From assembly GCA_963556695.1 (NCBI GenBank), contig CAUWAG010000004.1, forward strand, positions 2,666,001-2,730,000: DNA of 64,000 nt, in the 5' to 3' direction. A model generated the notes under the pieces. That model was given only the letters and a program-made list of their open reading frames with translations, ran no database searches and had not been told where the DNA came from. The DNA is from Anthostomella pinea (lineage: Eukaryota > Ascomycota > Sordariomycetes > Xylariales > Xylariaceae). Positions 1 to 12,201 of the stretch are shown here, one piece after another. Both the position numbers and the translations under genes were made by a program. How positions within the stretch are numbered: position 1 is the first letter of the stretch; the number at the start of each line of letters is the position of its first letter.

Positions 1-3000
1 CTTTCTTTTGAGATCTCTCTTAACCCATGAGATTATGGGAAGATTTATTGTGTCTGATTCTAGCATGGTACCCTCTTTTGCTAGTGTATTGGCAGCTTTG
101 TTTCTATCAATATCTCTGTGTCCAGTAATCCACTTGACGGTCACTCCAGGAGTGTGTGCCGTGGCAAGTTCTTGGAATCGTAAAAAAATGTTCTGTGATG
201 TCTCGGGTCGAGTCCTATTGAGCCCATCTACCACTGCTGTGTTGTCCAGGCAGACATATAGCTGTTTTCTGTGTCCAATTGCCCTGGCTGCTGCAAGCCC
301 TTGGAGAGCGCTATAGACTTCAGCATTTATTACTTCTGCTTAGAGAAGTCTGCCCTTTCCCTGGTATACTTCTTGTGTAGTGTTGCCTTTCCTGATGGTG
401 TAGCCCATCTAGTACGGGTTGTGCCTTTGTTGTCCAATTGTGATCCATCTGAATAGATGACAAGGTCAGTGTTCACATTTCTCTCTTGTAATCATTCCTT
501 GAAGAGCTCTGTCTTTTTGTTTTTGTCTTTTCAGATTGGGAGCTTTTTTTATGTTGGCTTGGTGAGTATTGGTCTCTGGAAGTTAGGGACTAGCTGGAAG
601 TTTCTTTGTAACCTTGTTGGTTCCTTGCGGACTTGTATTTGGAGCCTGCCAACAAGAGGGTGTATTTGGTCTAAACGTCCGAGTCGTAGGCCGTGACGCT
701 GTCTTATTGCCTCTGCAAGAACTCTTGTTAGAGGAATCTGTGATTCAAAGTATAGGATATGTCCGGGATGTGTTTTCCAGACTGGCAGGATAGCCCTGAT
801 CGCTGTTCGTAGTACAGTATCTATTGTTCTAAAAAGCCCCCTAATGCGATATGCTGATGTCTCACCTGAGCTCCTAATTTTTTTGATTTCTGGGTACCAG
901 GCCTTTAAGCCATGTGTAAGAATAAGAATAACACAAGCTTTCACAGCCCTCCTGGTTGACTTTACTGGAAGTCCTTTGATTGTGTTGTATAGTCCTCAAA
1001 AGTGATTTGTTACCTTACTAGCTTTCTTGGCCCGGTGAGAAACATGATCTTTGAAGTTTAGTTTTCTATCCAGAAGGACACCTAGCTATCGCATAGAATG
1101 CTTGGCTATTTTGTTCATTGTCCTGTGGCAGACGGGAGGATTATCTGAGTTCTTTTTCCGCGAGAACTGCATGATCTCGGTTTTGTCGGGGTCAAATTTA
1201 ATAACATTATTGTGTCCCTATTGGTTGAGCAAATGAAGATTTTCAGAAGCCTCTTTAGCTATTTCCTTAAGGTTTTTTCTAACACAGAGAGTTGTTAGGT
1301 CGTCTGCACATACAAAGCGTCTTCTTTTTATGCCAAGTCGAGCACAGATTGGCTCGGTATACAGCATGTAAAGGATAAGAGAGGCTGGTGAGTCTTGTGG
1401 TAGCCCGTAAATGAGAGCTTTTATATCAGTCATGATACCTTCAAATCAAACCCTTGCGGACCGCTCGGACATGAATGACTGGACCTATCTTATAAGAAAG
1501 CCTGGCCAGCCCTGTTCTCTCATGCGAACCACCAGCTGTCCCATTAGGGCAGCGTCAAAGGCCCCTTTCACATCTGACGTGACTACCATTGCAACGGGGC
1601 CTTGGTCGAGGGCCTGCTCAATATCGTATATGAGTGCAGCTACCAGGTCAGTGGCAGAGCGCTTTGGCAGAGCTCCAAAATATTGTGGAACTAGAATTCC
1701 AAGTTTAACAACAAACCAGGTAATTCTTTTTGTAATGAGTCGTTCTAGGCCTTTGCCAAGACATGATAATAGCGATATTGGTCTGTAGGCTCTGGGATTA
1801 GAATAGTCTTTCTTACCTGGTTTTGGGGTTATTACCACCTCAGCTACTTTGAATGGTTTCGGGTGGTGTCCAATCTGTAGGCAGGTCTGGAAAAGGGCTC
1901 TGATATGTTCCCTAATGACTGTCCAGCAAGCTTTCAGAATCCGTACTGTGAGGGTGTCTATTCCCGGGGAGTTGCTCTTGGTCCCTATAGTGCATCCTTC
2001 AGCCTCTTCCAGTCCGATATAGTATTTAAGGGGGATGTATGGCTTGGGTTGTGTGATCTGAGCGGACCAGGGGTCGATAATCTCGTTGTCTGAGGTACTT
2101 CGTTCAAGCATGGCTGAACGTAATGTATTTGCCTTGCTCTCTTATGACTCAAATATTTGGTCTCTTATGATGATTAGGGGGGAACGCAATCCTGCTGATA
2201 GCTTGTGCCAAGAGACGATTCTGTATAGGTCCTTTGGCTCAGTTGCTGAATTGATTAGAGTCTGCCAGTATTCTCTCCTAGCTTTCTGAACCACGCGGCA
2301 AAATTCCCGTTGGGCTAAATTCCGCCCTTCTTGGCTTATAGTCTGTTTGGGAAGGGCCCTGTATGTCTGAACAGCTGCTTTACAGTCATCATTCCACCAA
2401 GCAATGGGCCTAGATTGTCGGGGCTTTTTGCCCACTGTCCTGATACAGCCTTAGATCATATTGATCAAGCTCTATATAAAGGCATCCACCTGGCCAGGGG
2501 ATACACCCAGCTGGGGGAGCTCATGAATCCTGGTTTGGACATTATCTGCCAGCTCTTGTAGTTTATCGTTCGGTACTATCTAATGATTTGCCTTAAAGAT
2601 TCTGTCCAGATCTCCCTGGATTAGAATGACTATTCGTAATGTCTCATGATCTGAGGTGTACTGAAGTGCATCATTGACTGAGGCTTCAGCCATGGGGACA
2701 TCTAAGAACACCAGATCTAGTACATTTCCGTCATCATGTGTTGGGACATCTGGTTTAGAAATCAGATCCAGTCCGTGGTCTGCCATAGTCTGTGTAAGTA
2801 TAACACCACCATGATATCCTGGATTGCTCGAGTCCCAAGATGGGTCGTCAGCATTGAAATCTCCAGCTATAATGCAGCCAAAAGGTGGAGTCCATACTTC
2901 TAGAATGTCATCCACTTCCTGTGGGTTGTCACATGGCCGGTAGACACTGGCAAATATAATGCCTTATACCTTGACCTAGGTGATGTCTCGTATAGCATAG

Positions 3001-4930
3001 GGCCGAAATTGATCCGCTTAAAGGTGTTTTCTTACATAAATGAGAGATCTGGGCTGTGTACTGTCGCTATCCCAGGAATCCACTGGGGAGTATATATCGT
3101 AATTGGGGTGTGTTTTTACTCCCATTCTCCTGTCTGGTGGTATGCCAACCCAGGGCTCTTGCATCAGAATGATGTCTGTTTGTTCTCCTTTATAGTCAGC
3201 AAGATTAATGGCTAACTTTGTAGGGCCTGCACTTTTTTGTCCTCCTGCTGTATTCACAGAATGGATGACTAGATGCCTGTGTTGATGTGTTTTGTTTGAT
3301 GTATCTAGCATTGACTGACGACAATGGTGTCGGCATCTTTGGGATAAGCTGTATCTATTGTGTCGATTTGCATTGTGGTGTCTTTGTTATTATTATTAGG
3401 TGTTGACCTAGCTTGGTTTCTGCCTGTTTTATTAAAGGCTTTAGATCTGGCTCTTTCTCCGGCCAGCCTTATTTCCTGGATTTGCTCCCATGTGTGCTTA
3501 TGGATGATACCTTTCACGACTGTGGGGTGTACAGGGCATTTGTCGAAGTCGGTAGCATGAGGTCCTTTGTAGTTGATACACTTTGGGATTGGTTTTTCGT
3601 AATCCCTTTGGTGTACTGCGCTGGCGCAATGTGCACCTACTTGCTTTTCACATCAGTAGTTCCTACCATAGTATCTGAAGCAGCTCGCACACTGGTGAAC
3701 CTTAGGGGAGTATTGAATGTGCCTTAAGGTCATTAAATGAGCAAAAAGCATGAATAGTTTCTTTGCTGTATGGGGCAGAGAGATCACCCATGTGGTCTCC
3801 GGATCAGAATCAACTGTGTTCCTTGAGAGTATGCACCTTAAAGGTCTGTCACCTGTTTGGGCTTTAATTTCATCAGTAACAATAATGTCGGTAATGTCGA
3901 TTATCAACCCTTCTGTATTGATGACCTTTCTTGGGCATCTATTGACCTTGTAATGATGCCAGACCGTGTGGGTCTCGATCTTTTCTGCCTTGAGAATGTC
4001 AGTGATTTCTTCTTGGAAGGCCAGGAGCTTAGCCTGAGTTGGCTTGTCCCTTAGGTGTAAGGTAAATCCGGAGGGGCACCGGGTCACTTCTCTAAGTTCT
4101 TGAGGGTGGAGCTTAAGTCTTCTGTTCAGTGTAGACTTTATTCTGTAAGGCTCTAGGTGGCTATTATCCATGCGGACAAAGACCTGGAGGTCATCTTGGT
4201 TTTTTTTTAGTTGGTTTGTAGTGATAAGGGCGCCAGGCTGTGTTTTCTTCATGGTAGTGTTGATTGTCCGTGGATGCTGTCACTGGCTAGAAGAGACAGT
4301 TTGGGCGAAGGTTATGATAGGCTTCACTATCCCTATCCCCCTAGAAATGGTCTTCTTTTTGGGCAGATCTCGGGTTTCCAGCCACTCGTTCAGACATTTA
4401 GAAAAAAAAGTGCTGAACTCCTTGGTATGAGAGTATAGTTTGGTTCCAGCTTTCTCAAGTGTCTTATCAACTGCTGCAGCACATTCCTGAAACATTGTTA
4501 TCCTGGCTTTATAGAGGTGCTTGTCTTTAGCCAGTATTTTGGCAACTGAGTCCTGGCACTCTAAGGAGGAGGCTTTATTCCCTATATCGCGTATAATAGC
4601 TTGGTCTGTAGAGATTTCGTTTAATTAAGGTCGTTTCATTCTAGTGATACTGCTGTCATTAACATTTCGGGATTTTCCTTTCACAGGGGAAAATAATAGT
4701 AAAGTCAGCCTCAAAGACCTGTGACGGGCTGTTGCTAATGTCGTCAAGCAGCGCCTGGCGGAGCCTGCTCGGAGTTGCCGGGCTCTTTCTAGGGGCCGGG
4801 GATTTGAGCACGCCGCTGGTGGTCGTCTTTGGGACGGCCACGGGCGTCTTTGGGGGCCCGTCGTGGAAGGGTGCCATCCGGCTTGTGAGAAAAATTCTCT
4901 TATGCCTTGGCAAAGATAGTCAGTTATTAA
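1..4930 (-). mobile_element. Tad1/I-like LINE retrotransposon, decayed, 3' end beyond window
   Basis: A non-LTR retrotransposon read on the minus strand. From its 5' end it shows ORF1 (gag-like) at about 4913-3305, with CCHC-type knuckles near 3680 and 3560. ORF2 then carries an APE endonuclease (about 3311-2580: QEPW, AGDFNAD, SDHE), a reverse transcriptase (about 2111-1220: SPGID, AYRPISLLSC, CADD in place of YADD) and an RNase H (about 460-1: CLDNTAVVDG, WITGHRDIDRNKAA). ORF1 and ORF2 overlap by 7 nt (ATGCTAG, 3311-3305). The reading frames are broken by many stops and shifts, so this copy is dead. Changes such as LPQGS to LPQDS fit C-to-T/G-to-A mutation. The 5' limit near 4930 is the upstream end of ORF1; the untranslated leader may run further. 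Confidence 0.9.
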
Positions 4931-6847
4931 GAGAAGTGCCTGCTTTAGTGCAGATATCGAGGTTGCGCCCTAACAGCGGGGCGCCAAGAAAAATAGCTGT
5001 TTTTGTTTGGTTTGTGTCGGATGGTCAACAATAGCGCGCCCCATACCCCTATATATATCATTGTCGTCGCTACCCACTAGAATCCTTCGGGTTCTTACAA
5101 CAATAGTAGTACGGCTGTGTTTAAATAAATTTATCCAAATAACTGGGGTGGTGGAAGACGCTACGATTTACCATCCCCCGGACATCTATGTATATGCGTC
5201 ATGTGCACCGCTGTCCTGATCCCGAAGGAACACTGGATCGGACAATTATTAGCAACATTGACGTAGCGCCAGGGCCACGCTCCTCTCGCAGAGGGGTTAC
5301 TTTTCTATATCGCGAAACTCTACCTGACCTCCTACATTTTTATCATTGAGCAATAACATGCGCTCATTCCTGGCTGTCATACGGGTATCGCCTGAGCACT
5401 GCGGGTCGGTCGTCGCTTGCAGGTGGATAGGTATCGCGGAATCTTGCACTGAGAGCGTCATCGTAAGGATACCGACTGCTGATGGGGATGCGATGTCGGT
5501 TCACCTGAGTCAGAATGATCACCCGAGTTAGAATGATGACATGTTGTCTCCCGCCCGCTGACGGTGGTAGACGTTGTCGAGCAATGAAATGGAAGATACG
5601 AAGCCATGCTAGATGAGACCCATAGCCAGACTGTGTACTGATACCACCAGATAATAGTGTGCCATCGGACGAACATATGAAGCCAGCCATTAGGGCTTGG
5701 TTACACATCTCAGGCAGCCGAGCTTCGTACTCAGCGCCAACATCGTCACATGCCGTCGACGCAGTTCTGCTCCCAGTAAGGGAGAGAAAGAAAGAGACAG
5801 GGAGAGAATACCACGACACTTATATAGTTACGAAGAGCACGCCTACGCGGCTTCGAGCACTACATGAATACTTTGCAAGTTTCTTTCAATGGCTGATCGA
5901 CTTTTTCAACGGCCGATCAACTTCGGCTCCGGCCTCAGTTCCGCCTTTCGGCTTTGACGTCAAGATCGATACTCGGGAATTTACCTGTTCTTTCATCATT
6001 TTCACACTTGGAGTTCCAACATCCTGCCAGATCTACCAACGCTCGACAGGCAGCGGACCTTCATATAACGTCGCTGATGAAGAGCCATGTTGGCGAGCCT
6101 CCTATGAGCCACCGGAGACCGTGGTCCTTGTGGCCTGTTTTTGACGTAGAGGGAGAACACGGGATATTCAGCTTTAAAACAGTCGATAACAGCTTAGTGA
6201 CGGCGACCTCTTTGCCTTCACCGCACGCTCTGGACTTTGGGGGAAGGAGATGTGACCGCCGCGCTCGTCGTCCCAGGACTTGACGACGAGGGATTTCGAC
6301 GACCCGCCGTTCTTTAACGACGAATACCGCCGACGGCCCCGAACCACGATACGAGAGAGTCCCGACGCTCAGTATGCGTCGATAGAAGGGGCTGACGATA
6401 TGCATACGACCGTTTAAATCGCAGGTAACCCCCTGCCGCGGTGGTGGGAGGAGCTCGTGATACAGTCGGCGTTGAGACGGTTACTTATTGGCGGATGGGG
6501 TTGGAAGCTTCGTATTTGCTCCTCAGAGCCCTGAAATGCCAGCTATGATGTACTAAAAGGAGTGAACACGTGGTCATGATGCTCTCGCCCTTATGGAGGC
6601 TTGAATTGGCTTTAGAAGCTACTTGTATGTATGTATGTATGTATGTATGTATGTATGTATGTACGTGTGGATTGCTTGTTACGTACTATCGCCCCTGAGG
6701 CCCTACTTGCTAGACGTTAAACAATGCATCAAACCAACCCTCCTTGTGGCAAGCCTACTCGCGGCTCAAGCAGAACTTCTGCTGCCTACGACAGAGATGG
6801 TAAGAGAGGTCTGTGCCTACACGTTCCAGTGAACCGTTTGGGCATAA
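4931..6847. other. Gene-poor interval
   Basis: No convincing gene is visible. The first few hundred bases may be the leader of the LINE. Short open frames on both strands lack motifs and sensible composition. A tetranucleotide microsatellite lies near 6625. Confidence 0.5.
6625..6663. repeat. (GTAT)n microsatellite
   Basis: About nine to ten perfect copies of a GTAT/TATG unit in non-coding sequence. Confidence 0.95.
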
Positions 6848-7360
6848 CTACGGTCTCGCACGTGACGCGGCTATGAGCGCCGGCGGTTCGATGATCCCGG
6901 AGCCAATTGATAAGCCCATGCCGACAATCAGACATCCCTTGGAATACGGTGGGTGCTGAGAAGATATCGGATCTTGCACTCGGCGTGAGGTGCTGCTAGC
7001 CAGTTGTGACGTGATCCAATGTGCCTGATATCCTCTGGTAGGTAACGGCAAAGTTCCTGGCTTCGTCGCTTGTACTAAGATGAATGTATCTAGGCGCGGT
7101 AGCCTATCTAATGTGAGTCTCTGGGGACCATCCATGTCCTCTAACAGACTTGAGGGTGGTGAGATCTGGGACAGAGACGAGATTGTTCCCGAGAGTCCCA
7201 ATTCGCCACGAAGCAACGTGCTACGCGATAGGTTGGATGTGGTAGTCTAAGCCTCCTCCTTATTTCGGAGTTGAATCACGAGGCTCACAGCCCAACCTTC
7301 AAAGTCGGTGAACTGAGTGACCAACTCGAGACAGGCAGCTCCGTGGTGAGCTGAAAAGAA
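6848..7360 (-). pseudogene. Coding-like remnant, unknown protein
   Basis: On the minus strand one frame reads coding-like sequence from about 7355 down to 6848, interrupted by a single TAG near 7245. Before the stop it gives CLELVTQFTDFEGWAVSL and a further IQLRNKEEA. After it comes LLRGELGLSGTISSLSQISP and a Ser/Pro-rich stretch. A TTTTCAG just upstream could be a splice acceptor. The composition and continuity across the stop suggest the relic of a protein gene. I do not recognise the family. No start or promoter can be assigned. Confidence 0.3.
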
Positions 7361-9237
7361 AATATCCAGGAGATGGGGCTCTGTGAACTAGACTTGACCA
7401 TAGGCTGGCACTTGAGGTACTTGCCGAACAGGTGCTGTCAACCGACAGGCCTCTTGTACGTAAGAATGGTCTTTCTCTCGATCCATGCGGGAGATGATAC
7501 GAGATCGTGCGCATCGACGCTGTCCACGACCTATCGAGTGATACAGTACATGACGTCGTTAATGATAAGGATATTGACTCGCTATGCGGCAACGAACGAG
7601 ACTACCTAGCTTTTTAGTTCTGCAAAGTGGTCAGAGAGCTCTTGGTAGCCATCAGTCCCAAACGGCGAGGTGCACAAGTAGGAAAGGGAAACATTCGGTC
7701 CGGCGAAAATAAGAAAACACCAATCTCCCGGGGTGTTTACGAAGCAATGTTTCGCTGCTCGTGTTTCCTTGTTTCCCTGAACCTCAGACACGGCGGCGCT
7801 CCTGGTAATTAAGATGGTGGTTGCATGGCTGGCAGTAGTCGCATGGCTGGCGGTGTCATGTTGAGGCTTACACAGCTTGGCTTCAGGAACAGGCCTTGAA
7901 GAGGCGGGCCTTTCCGTCGCTGGCTGCAGATCTGGAAGAGGCGAATCGGCTGAAAGATTGAATCGTGAACCTTGCGCAGGTTATACATGTAGGAGAGTCA
8001 GTAATATTACATATTAAGCGCTGGGTGGTGAAACTTGAAACATCCCGCCGGCGTGTCGGTTGTTTGGGCGAAAGACAAGTCCAGGGTTGGAGCTGGTGGT
8101 GGGCACTGGGCTGTAGTGGAGACTGTAGTGGAGCCGCGAGGAAGCGTCGCCAGCGGTTCCCATTGGCCCGGTACTTTGTCTCATGATGACTAGCAAGTGC
8201 CGTGACTCCGTCCGAGTAATTCGCATGAATTTCACCAGGACAGGCCTTACATGTAGGCACCTTATCTTATCTTGACCCTAATCAGCATCACGATTTCCCA
8301 TCAAATTTCAACATCATCGTTCACAGGCTAGCCCCCTAGAGGCGACAGCTCATCGAACGTGCCGCTGCCGAGACCGTCGACGGATGCGGCATCTCTCGAG
8401 TCCGTCGGTCGTTGGAGTGCTGCTTTACTATTAGCCTGGCGCCGTTCGTTTTAAGCGCGACGTTATGATTCCACGGACCGGCTCTCCACAAACTCGCAGG
8501 TAAATATGCGTCCATCTCGACGTCGGGCGGTTAGAGAATTCAGTCCGGGTAGTCCGGGCGTGTTGGCAAGTGCAAAGCTGCATCCTCCTCCTCTAGGTGC
8601 AGACACGCAATGGCAGAGACCCCGATGAGGCTTTGCCTAAGCGCCCAACTCGTTTGTTTCCTTGCCCTATCAACCAACCACATAAACGCGGTCAAGCTAT
8701 CCTGGTCGTCGCCGTCTTTAGTCATGTAGGTAAGTCCCAGTGCCTGATAATCCCATTAGTGTCCACATCAGATCGAGGCGCCTGGGCGCAGGCAGGCAGG
8801 TCAGGTCTCGTCCAGATGTTGCTGCCAGTGCCCACCAGACAAGCAGGGATCCCCACGATCGACACCAGGACCCGTCCGCGTTGCCGCATTCTCCAGCAAT
8901 ATAATCCTGACGCCCCGGTTCATGACTACTACGTAGTGGACTCCATACCATTTCCGTCTTGGACGCCATCTCCATAACCGGGTCCCATTACCACATGGGT
9001 TGACATGGACGGGTTGAGCGCTTGTCTGGAGGCGCTTCTAGACAGCGTACATATTAAAAGATCGTATGCCTCCTTGGTTTTCTTGCATCCAGCAGTTCTA
9101 CCAGTCTCTTCCTCAGCTTCACTCGTTTTCCTTGATCTTGTAGGATTTCTTTGCAACTGGTGCCCGGCTGCCCATTGCTTGCCTACTTTTGCTTCTCGAC
9201 CGTCCTTGATCGGACTCGACTTACGCTCTCTATCAAC
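7361..9237. other. Gene-poor interval and promoter side of the Ser/Thr-rich gene
   Basis: No supported gene. The last few hundred bases become pyrimidine-rich, as expected for a fungal promoter and leader ahead of the start at 9238. Confidence 0.5.
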
Positions 9238-11103
9238 ATGTTGTTCACCAAGCAAAACGTGGCAGCCGCCCTCGTGGTGCTCGCCGAGGGAACTCAGGCT
9301 CGAAGCTTCCGGGTCTTCCCCCGCCAGCAAGGCTACGGCTATGCCAACGATACTACTACCGTAGCCGGCTATCCCACGCTCCCAACCTCCGAGACGACAT
9401 CCAGTGTTTTGGCCGTTTCTACCGGCACTTCTAGTGTCAGCACGACCTATGTCACACCATCGAGCTCGGCGGCCGGCAGCTCCTCCGCCGCCGCAGTTAC
9501 CGGCAGCTCCTCCGCCGCCGCGGTCACCGGCAGCTCCTCCGCCGCCGCAGTCACCGGCAGTTCTTCTGCCGCCGCGGTCACCAGTGGTAAGCCTCCATAG
9601 CTAGTTGCGTCATATCATTCCACTGACTTCTCATCAGCATCGGTCCCAGTCGTGGCCTCAAGCTCTGCAATCCCCTCCTTCCCGAACACAACGACTACCG
9701 CTGGAACGGGAGCTGTGACCGGAGGAGCTAGCCTGACCACCTTGACCATCTCCGCAACTTCCATTGCCACCGTCATCTCTTGCGCCCCCACTGTCACCAA
9801 CTGCCCCGCCGCCTCGGAGACAGCCGCTATCTCTTCGCTCAGCGACGCTGTTTCAACCGTATTGGTCACCAGCACGTTCGACTTGACCACCACTGTCTGC
9901 CCCGTCAGCGATGTCCCGCACATATCTTCTTCGGCCTTGGCTTCTTACAGCTCCGCGCCAGTTCAGGCAACAACCACCCCCACAAGTGCTTCCGTCGGCG
10001 CCAGCTCGACCGATGCTGTTAGTTTCACGGGTAGTGCTGGTCCCTCGGGCGTCGTTCCCTCAGGCAGTGCTGGTCCCTCGGGCGTCGTTCCCTCAGGCAG
10101 TGCTGGTCCCTCGGGTGTCTTCCCCTCGGGATCTGCTATCCCCTCCGGCGGTGCTAGTCCCTCGGGCGTCTTCCCCTCTGGCGGTGCTGGCCCCTCTGGT
10201 GTCTTCCCCTCCGGTGGCGCTGGTCCTTCGGGCGTTTTCCCCTCGGGCGGTGTCTTCCCTTCGGGCACTGCTGGATCCTCGACTGTTGCTATCGCCACTG
10301 GTCCCTCGGGTAGTGCTATCCCCACCGGCCCCTCGGGTGGTGTAGCTCCCTCGGGCAGTGCTGGATCCTCGACTGCTGCTATCGCCACTGGTCCCTCGGG
10401 TAGTGCCATCCCCACTGGTCCCTCTGGTGTCTTCCCCTCGGGCGGTGCTGGTCCCTCTGGTGTCTTTCCCACTGGCGGCGCTGGAGCTAGCGGAACATCC
10501 GCTGTCGGCTGGAATGCGACAGCAACCTACCCGGTTGTTGGTGGCTCAAGCGCAACAGAAGGAGTCACCACTACGTCTGCACAGGCAGTTTCTCCGGTCG
10601 TTTCCGTCATCACCGTGACTGCCGGCCAGGGATCCTCAGCCTCAGCTATCACCAGCACCGTAACTTTCTCCGCTCCGGCGGGCGTTACCACTCCCGTCGT
10701 GTCAGTCGTGACCCAGACTATTGGAACTGGCTCTGGCGCTACAGCAGTTACCAACACCGTCACCTTCACTGCTCCCAGCTATGAAACGTCCTCGGTTTCT
10801 CCCGAGATGACCACTGTCACCATGGGAGGTGGCGCAAGCGGACCGGCCACCATTGTGACCATGACCGCCCCCAGCGCCATTGGCCCTGCCCTGTCCACGG
10901 TAACTGAGACTGTCAGTGGTGGAAGCACGGTGACTGAGACCGTCGGTGCTGGAAGCACGGTGACCAAGACCGTCGGTGGTGGAAGCGCAGTTACTTCCAC
11001 TGTCACCAGCGCCGTCACCTCCACTGTGATCTCCGTTTCGACGGTTACCGCTACCCCATCGGGCATGTGCCCTTGTGCTCCTACGCCCCTGGGCAGGAAC
11101 TAG
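9238..11103 (+). CDS. Secreted Ser/Thr-rich repeat protein
   Basis: Two exons, 9238-9586 and 9638-11103, joined across a 51-nt GT...CAG intron, give 604 residues. The N-terminus (MLFTKQNVAAALVVLAEG) resembles a short signal peptide, and a possible processing site PR|QQG follows near residue 30. Exon 1 ends in four copies of a 9-residue GSSSAAAVT unit. The middle carries a roughly 10-residue repeat of the type GPSGVFPSGS. The C-terminal third has Thr/Val-rich VTxTVT stretches and ends in CPCAP followed by GRN. I see no hydrophobic tail for a GPI anchor, so it looks secreted rather than anchored. Such proteins are usually heavily O-glycosylated cell-wall or surface proteins; that role is inferred from composition only. 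Confidence 0.8.
9475..9582 (+). repeat. 27-nt coding minisatellite, four units
   Basis: Four tandem 27-nt units encode GSSSAAAVT at the end of exon 1. Units differ by a few third-position changes, so copy number could vary by slippage or recombination without shifting frame. Confidence 0.9.
10030..10490 (+). repeat. 30-nt-type coding minisatellite array
   Basis: An imperfect tandem array with a basic period of 30 nt encodes SGSAGPSGVV/FP-type units. Longer higher-order blocks (SSTAAIATGPSGSAIPTGPS) are repeated twice. All visible length steps keep the frame. Confidence 0.85.
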
Positions 11104-12201
11104 GCGAAGAGCAACAGCTCACTCGCCTCAAGAACCTGAACGGTCGTACATGCGATCCTTCAAAACTCAAACTTCTCTTACATTCTTTCCGCCCCTTGGT
11201 ATCTACCGAATAGGTATGCTAGGAGGCGGACTTTAGGGTATGGATGGCTCTCTTTACAAAGTTGGGGCCTGATCTAGACCCGGTGGTATATGGTCACAGA
11301 TCGAAATTGTGCGATATGAAGTAGAACGAAGTCAAGGAAATAGACATTTCATATGCAGATATTCACGTGGCATTGAGACCGGACGGCTAGATTTGGTGTT
11401 TCTTTCATGTTGCTGGGGCAAGTCCCTCGCATATACATAGATATTCTTGCCAGGCAGCCAGCCGGCAAAACAACCTAGATTTTTCATCCACGTTGTAGCT
11501 CTTGCATTCGCCTTGTCTCTTGCGTTATGATCCTATTTGACTTGACACGTTTGAACTCAAAACTTAGAGCATAGTCTTCTGGCCTCTTCAATCACATATT
11601 CCCTTGCGTGCAAAACGCTCATTCCTGGACGACAGGAGATGCAACCTCTTTGAAGAAGTCAGCCTTGATCCGTGACCTTTACTTCATTCAACGGTCGATA
11701 TAGACTTCACTAGCACTGTAAGACTAGGGAATTGGGCGAGTCGTTATGGCTTCACGATTGCTTCCTGCCTACTAGAGATTTGTATGGGGCTCATCAAAGA
11801 ACAGACCAGACCACAGCAGCATAGGTGTTCTCATCCACGGAAGCAGCCTAGCCTTGGCAGCTAAGAACAATCGTCAGTAGCTGACTCCTACAGGAAGTCT
11901 GCAGTTCCTTCTTTGGTATGGGGATAGGGGAGAAAGGGGTCGCGGGAGTGGCCAGGTGGCACGAATATAGGCCGCTAGGCTAGCAGGAAGGGGCCCCTGC
12001 AGGAACGCGGCAATCTATTTTTAGTGGTCTGACCTCACTTCACTTTTAGGAGGTAAGTCAGTACCGAACACTCTGTTCGACTCTTTGTCCACCAAATATC
12101 ACAATCATTGCAACCACTTCTTCGACACTGAAATACCTGCACAGTCGTCTCGCCATGACATAGCTCAATCCACACAGCTTCTCTCAGACCGCAACAGTAG
12201 C
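11104..12201. other. Intergenic: 3' region of Ser/Thr-rich gene and promoter of ERJ5-like gene
   Basis: No gene recognised. GGAGGTAAGTCAG near 12049 looks like a splice donor and could mark a 5'UTR intron or be chance. Confidence 0.5.

Noticed and set aside
5364..6405. Open frames of 100-160 codons on both strands after the LINE
   Set aside because: Overlapping frames of similar length on both strands, no motif and no coding-like composition.
9963..10472. Long antisense frame of 169 codons over the repeat region of the Ser/Thr-rich gene
   Set aside because: It is the mirror of the in-frame minisatellite; a stop-free reverse frame follows from the repeat and has no independent start context or motif.
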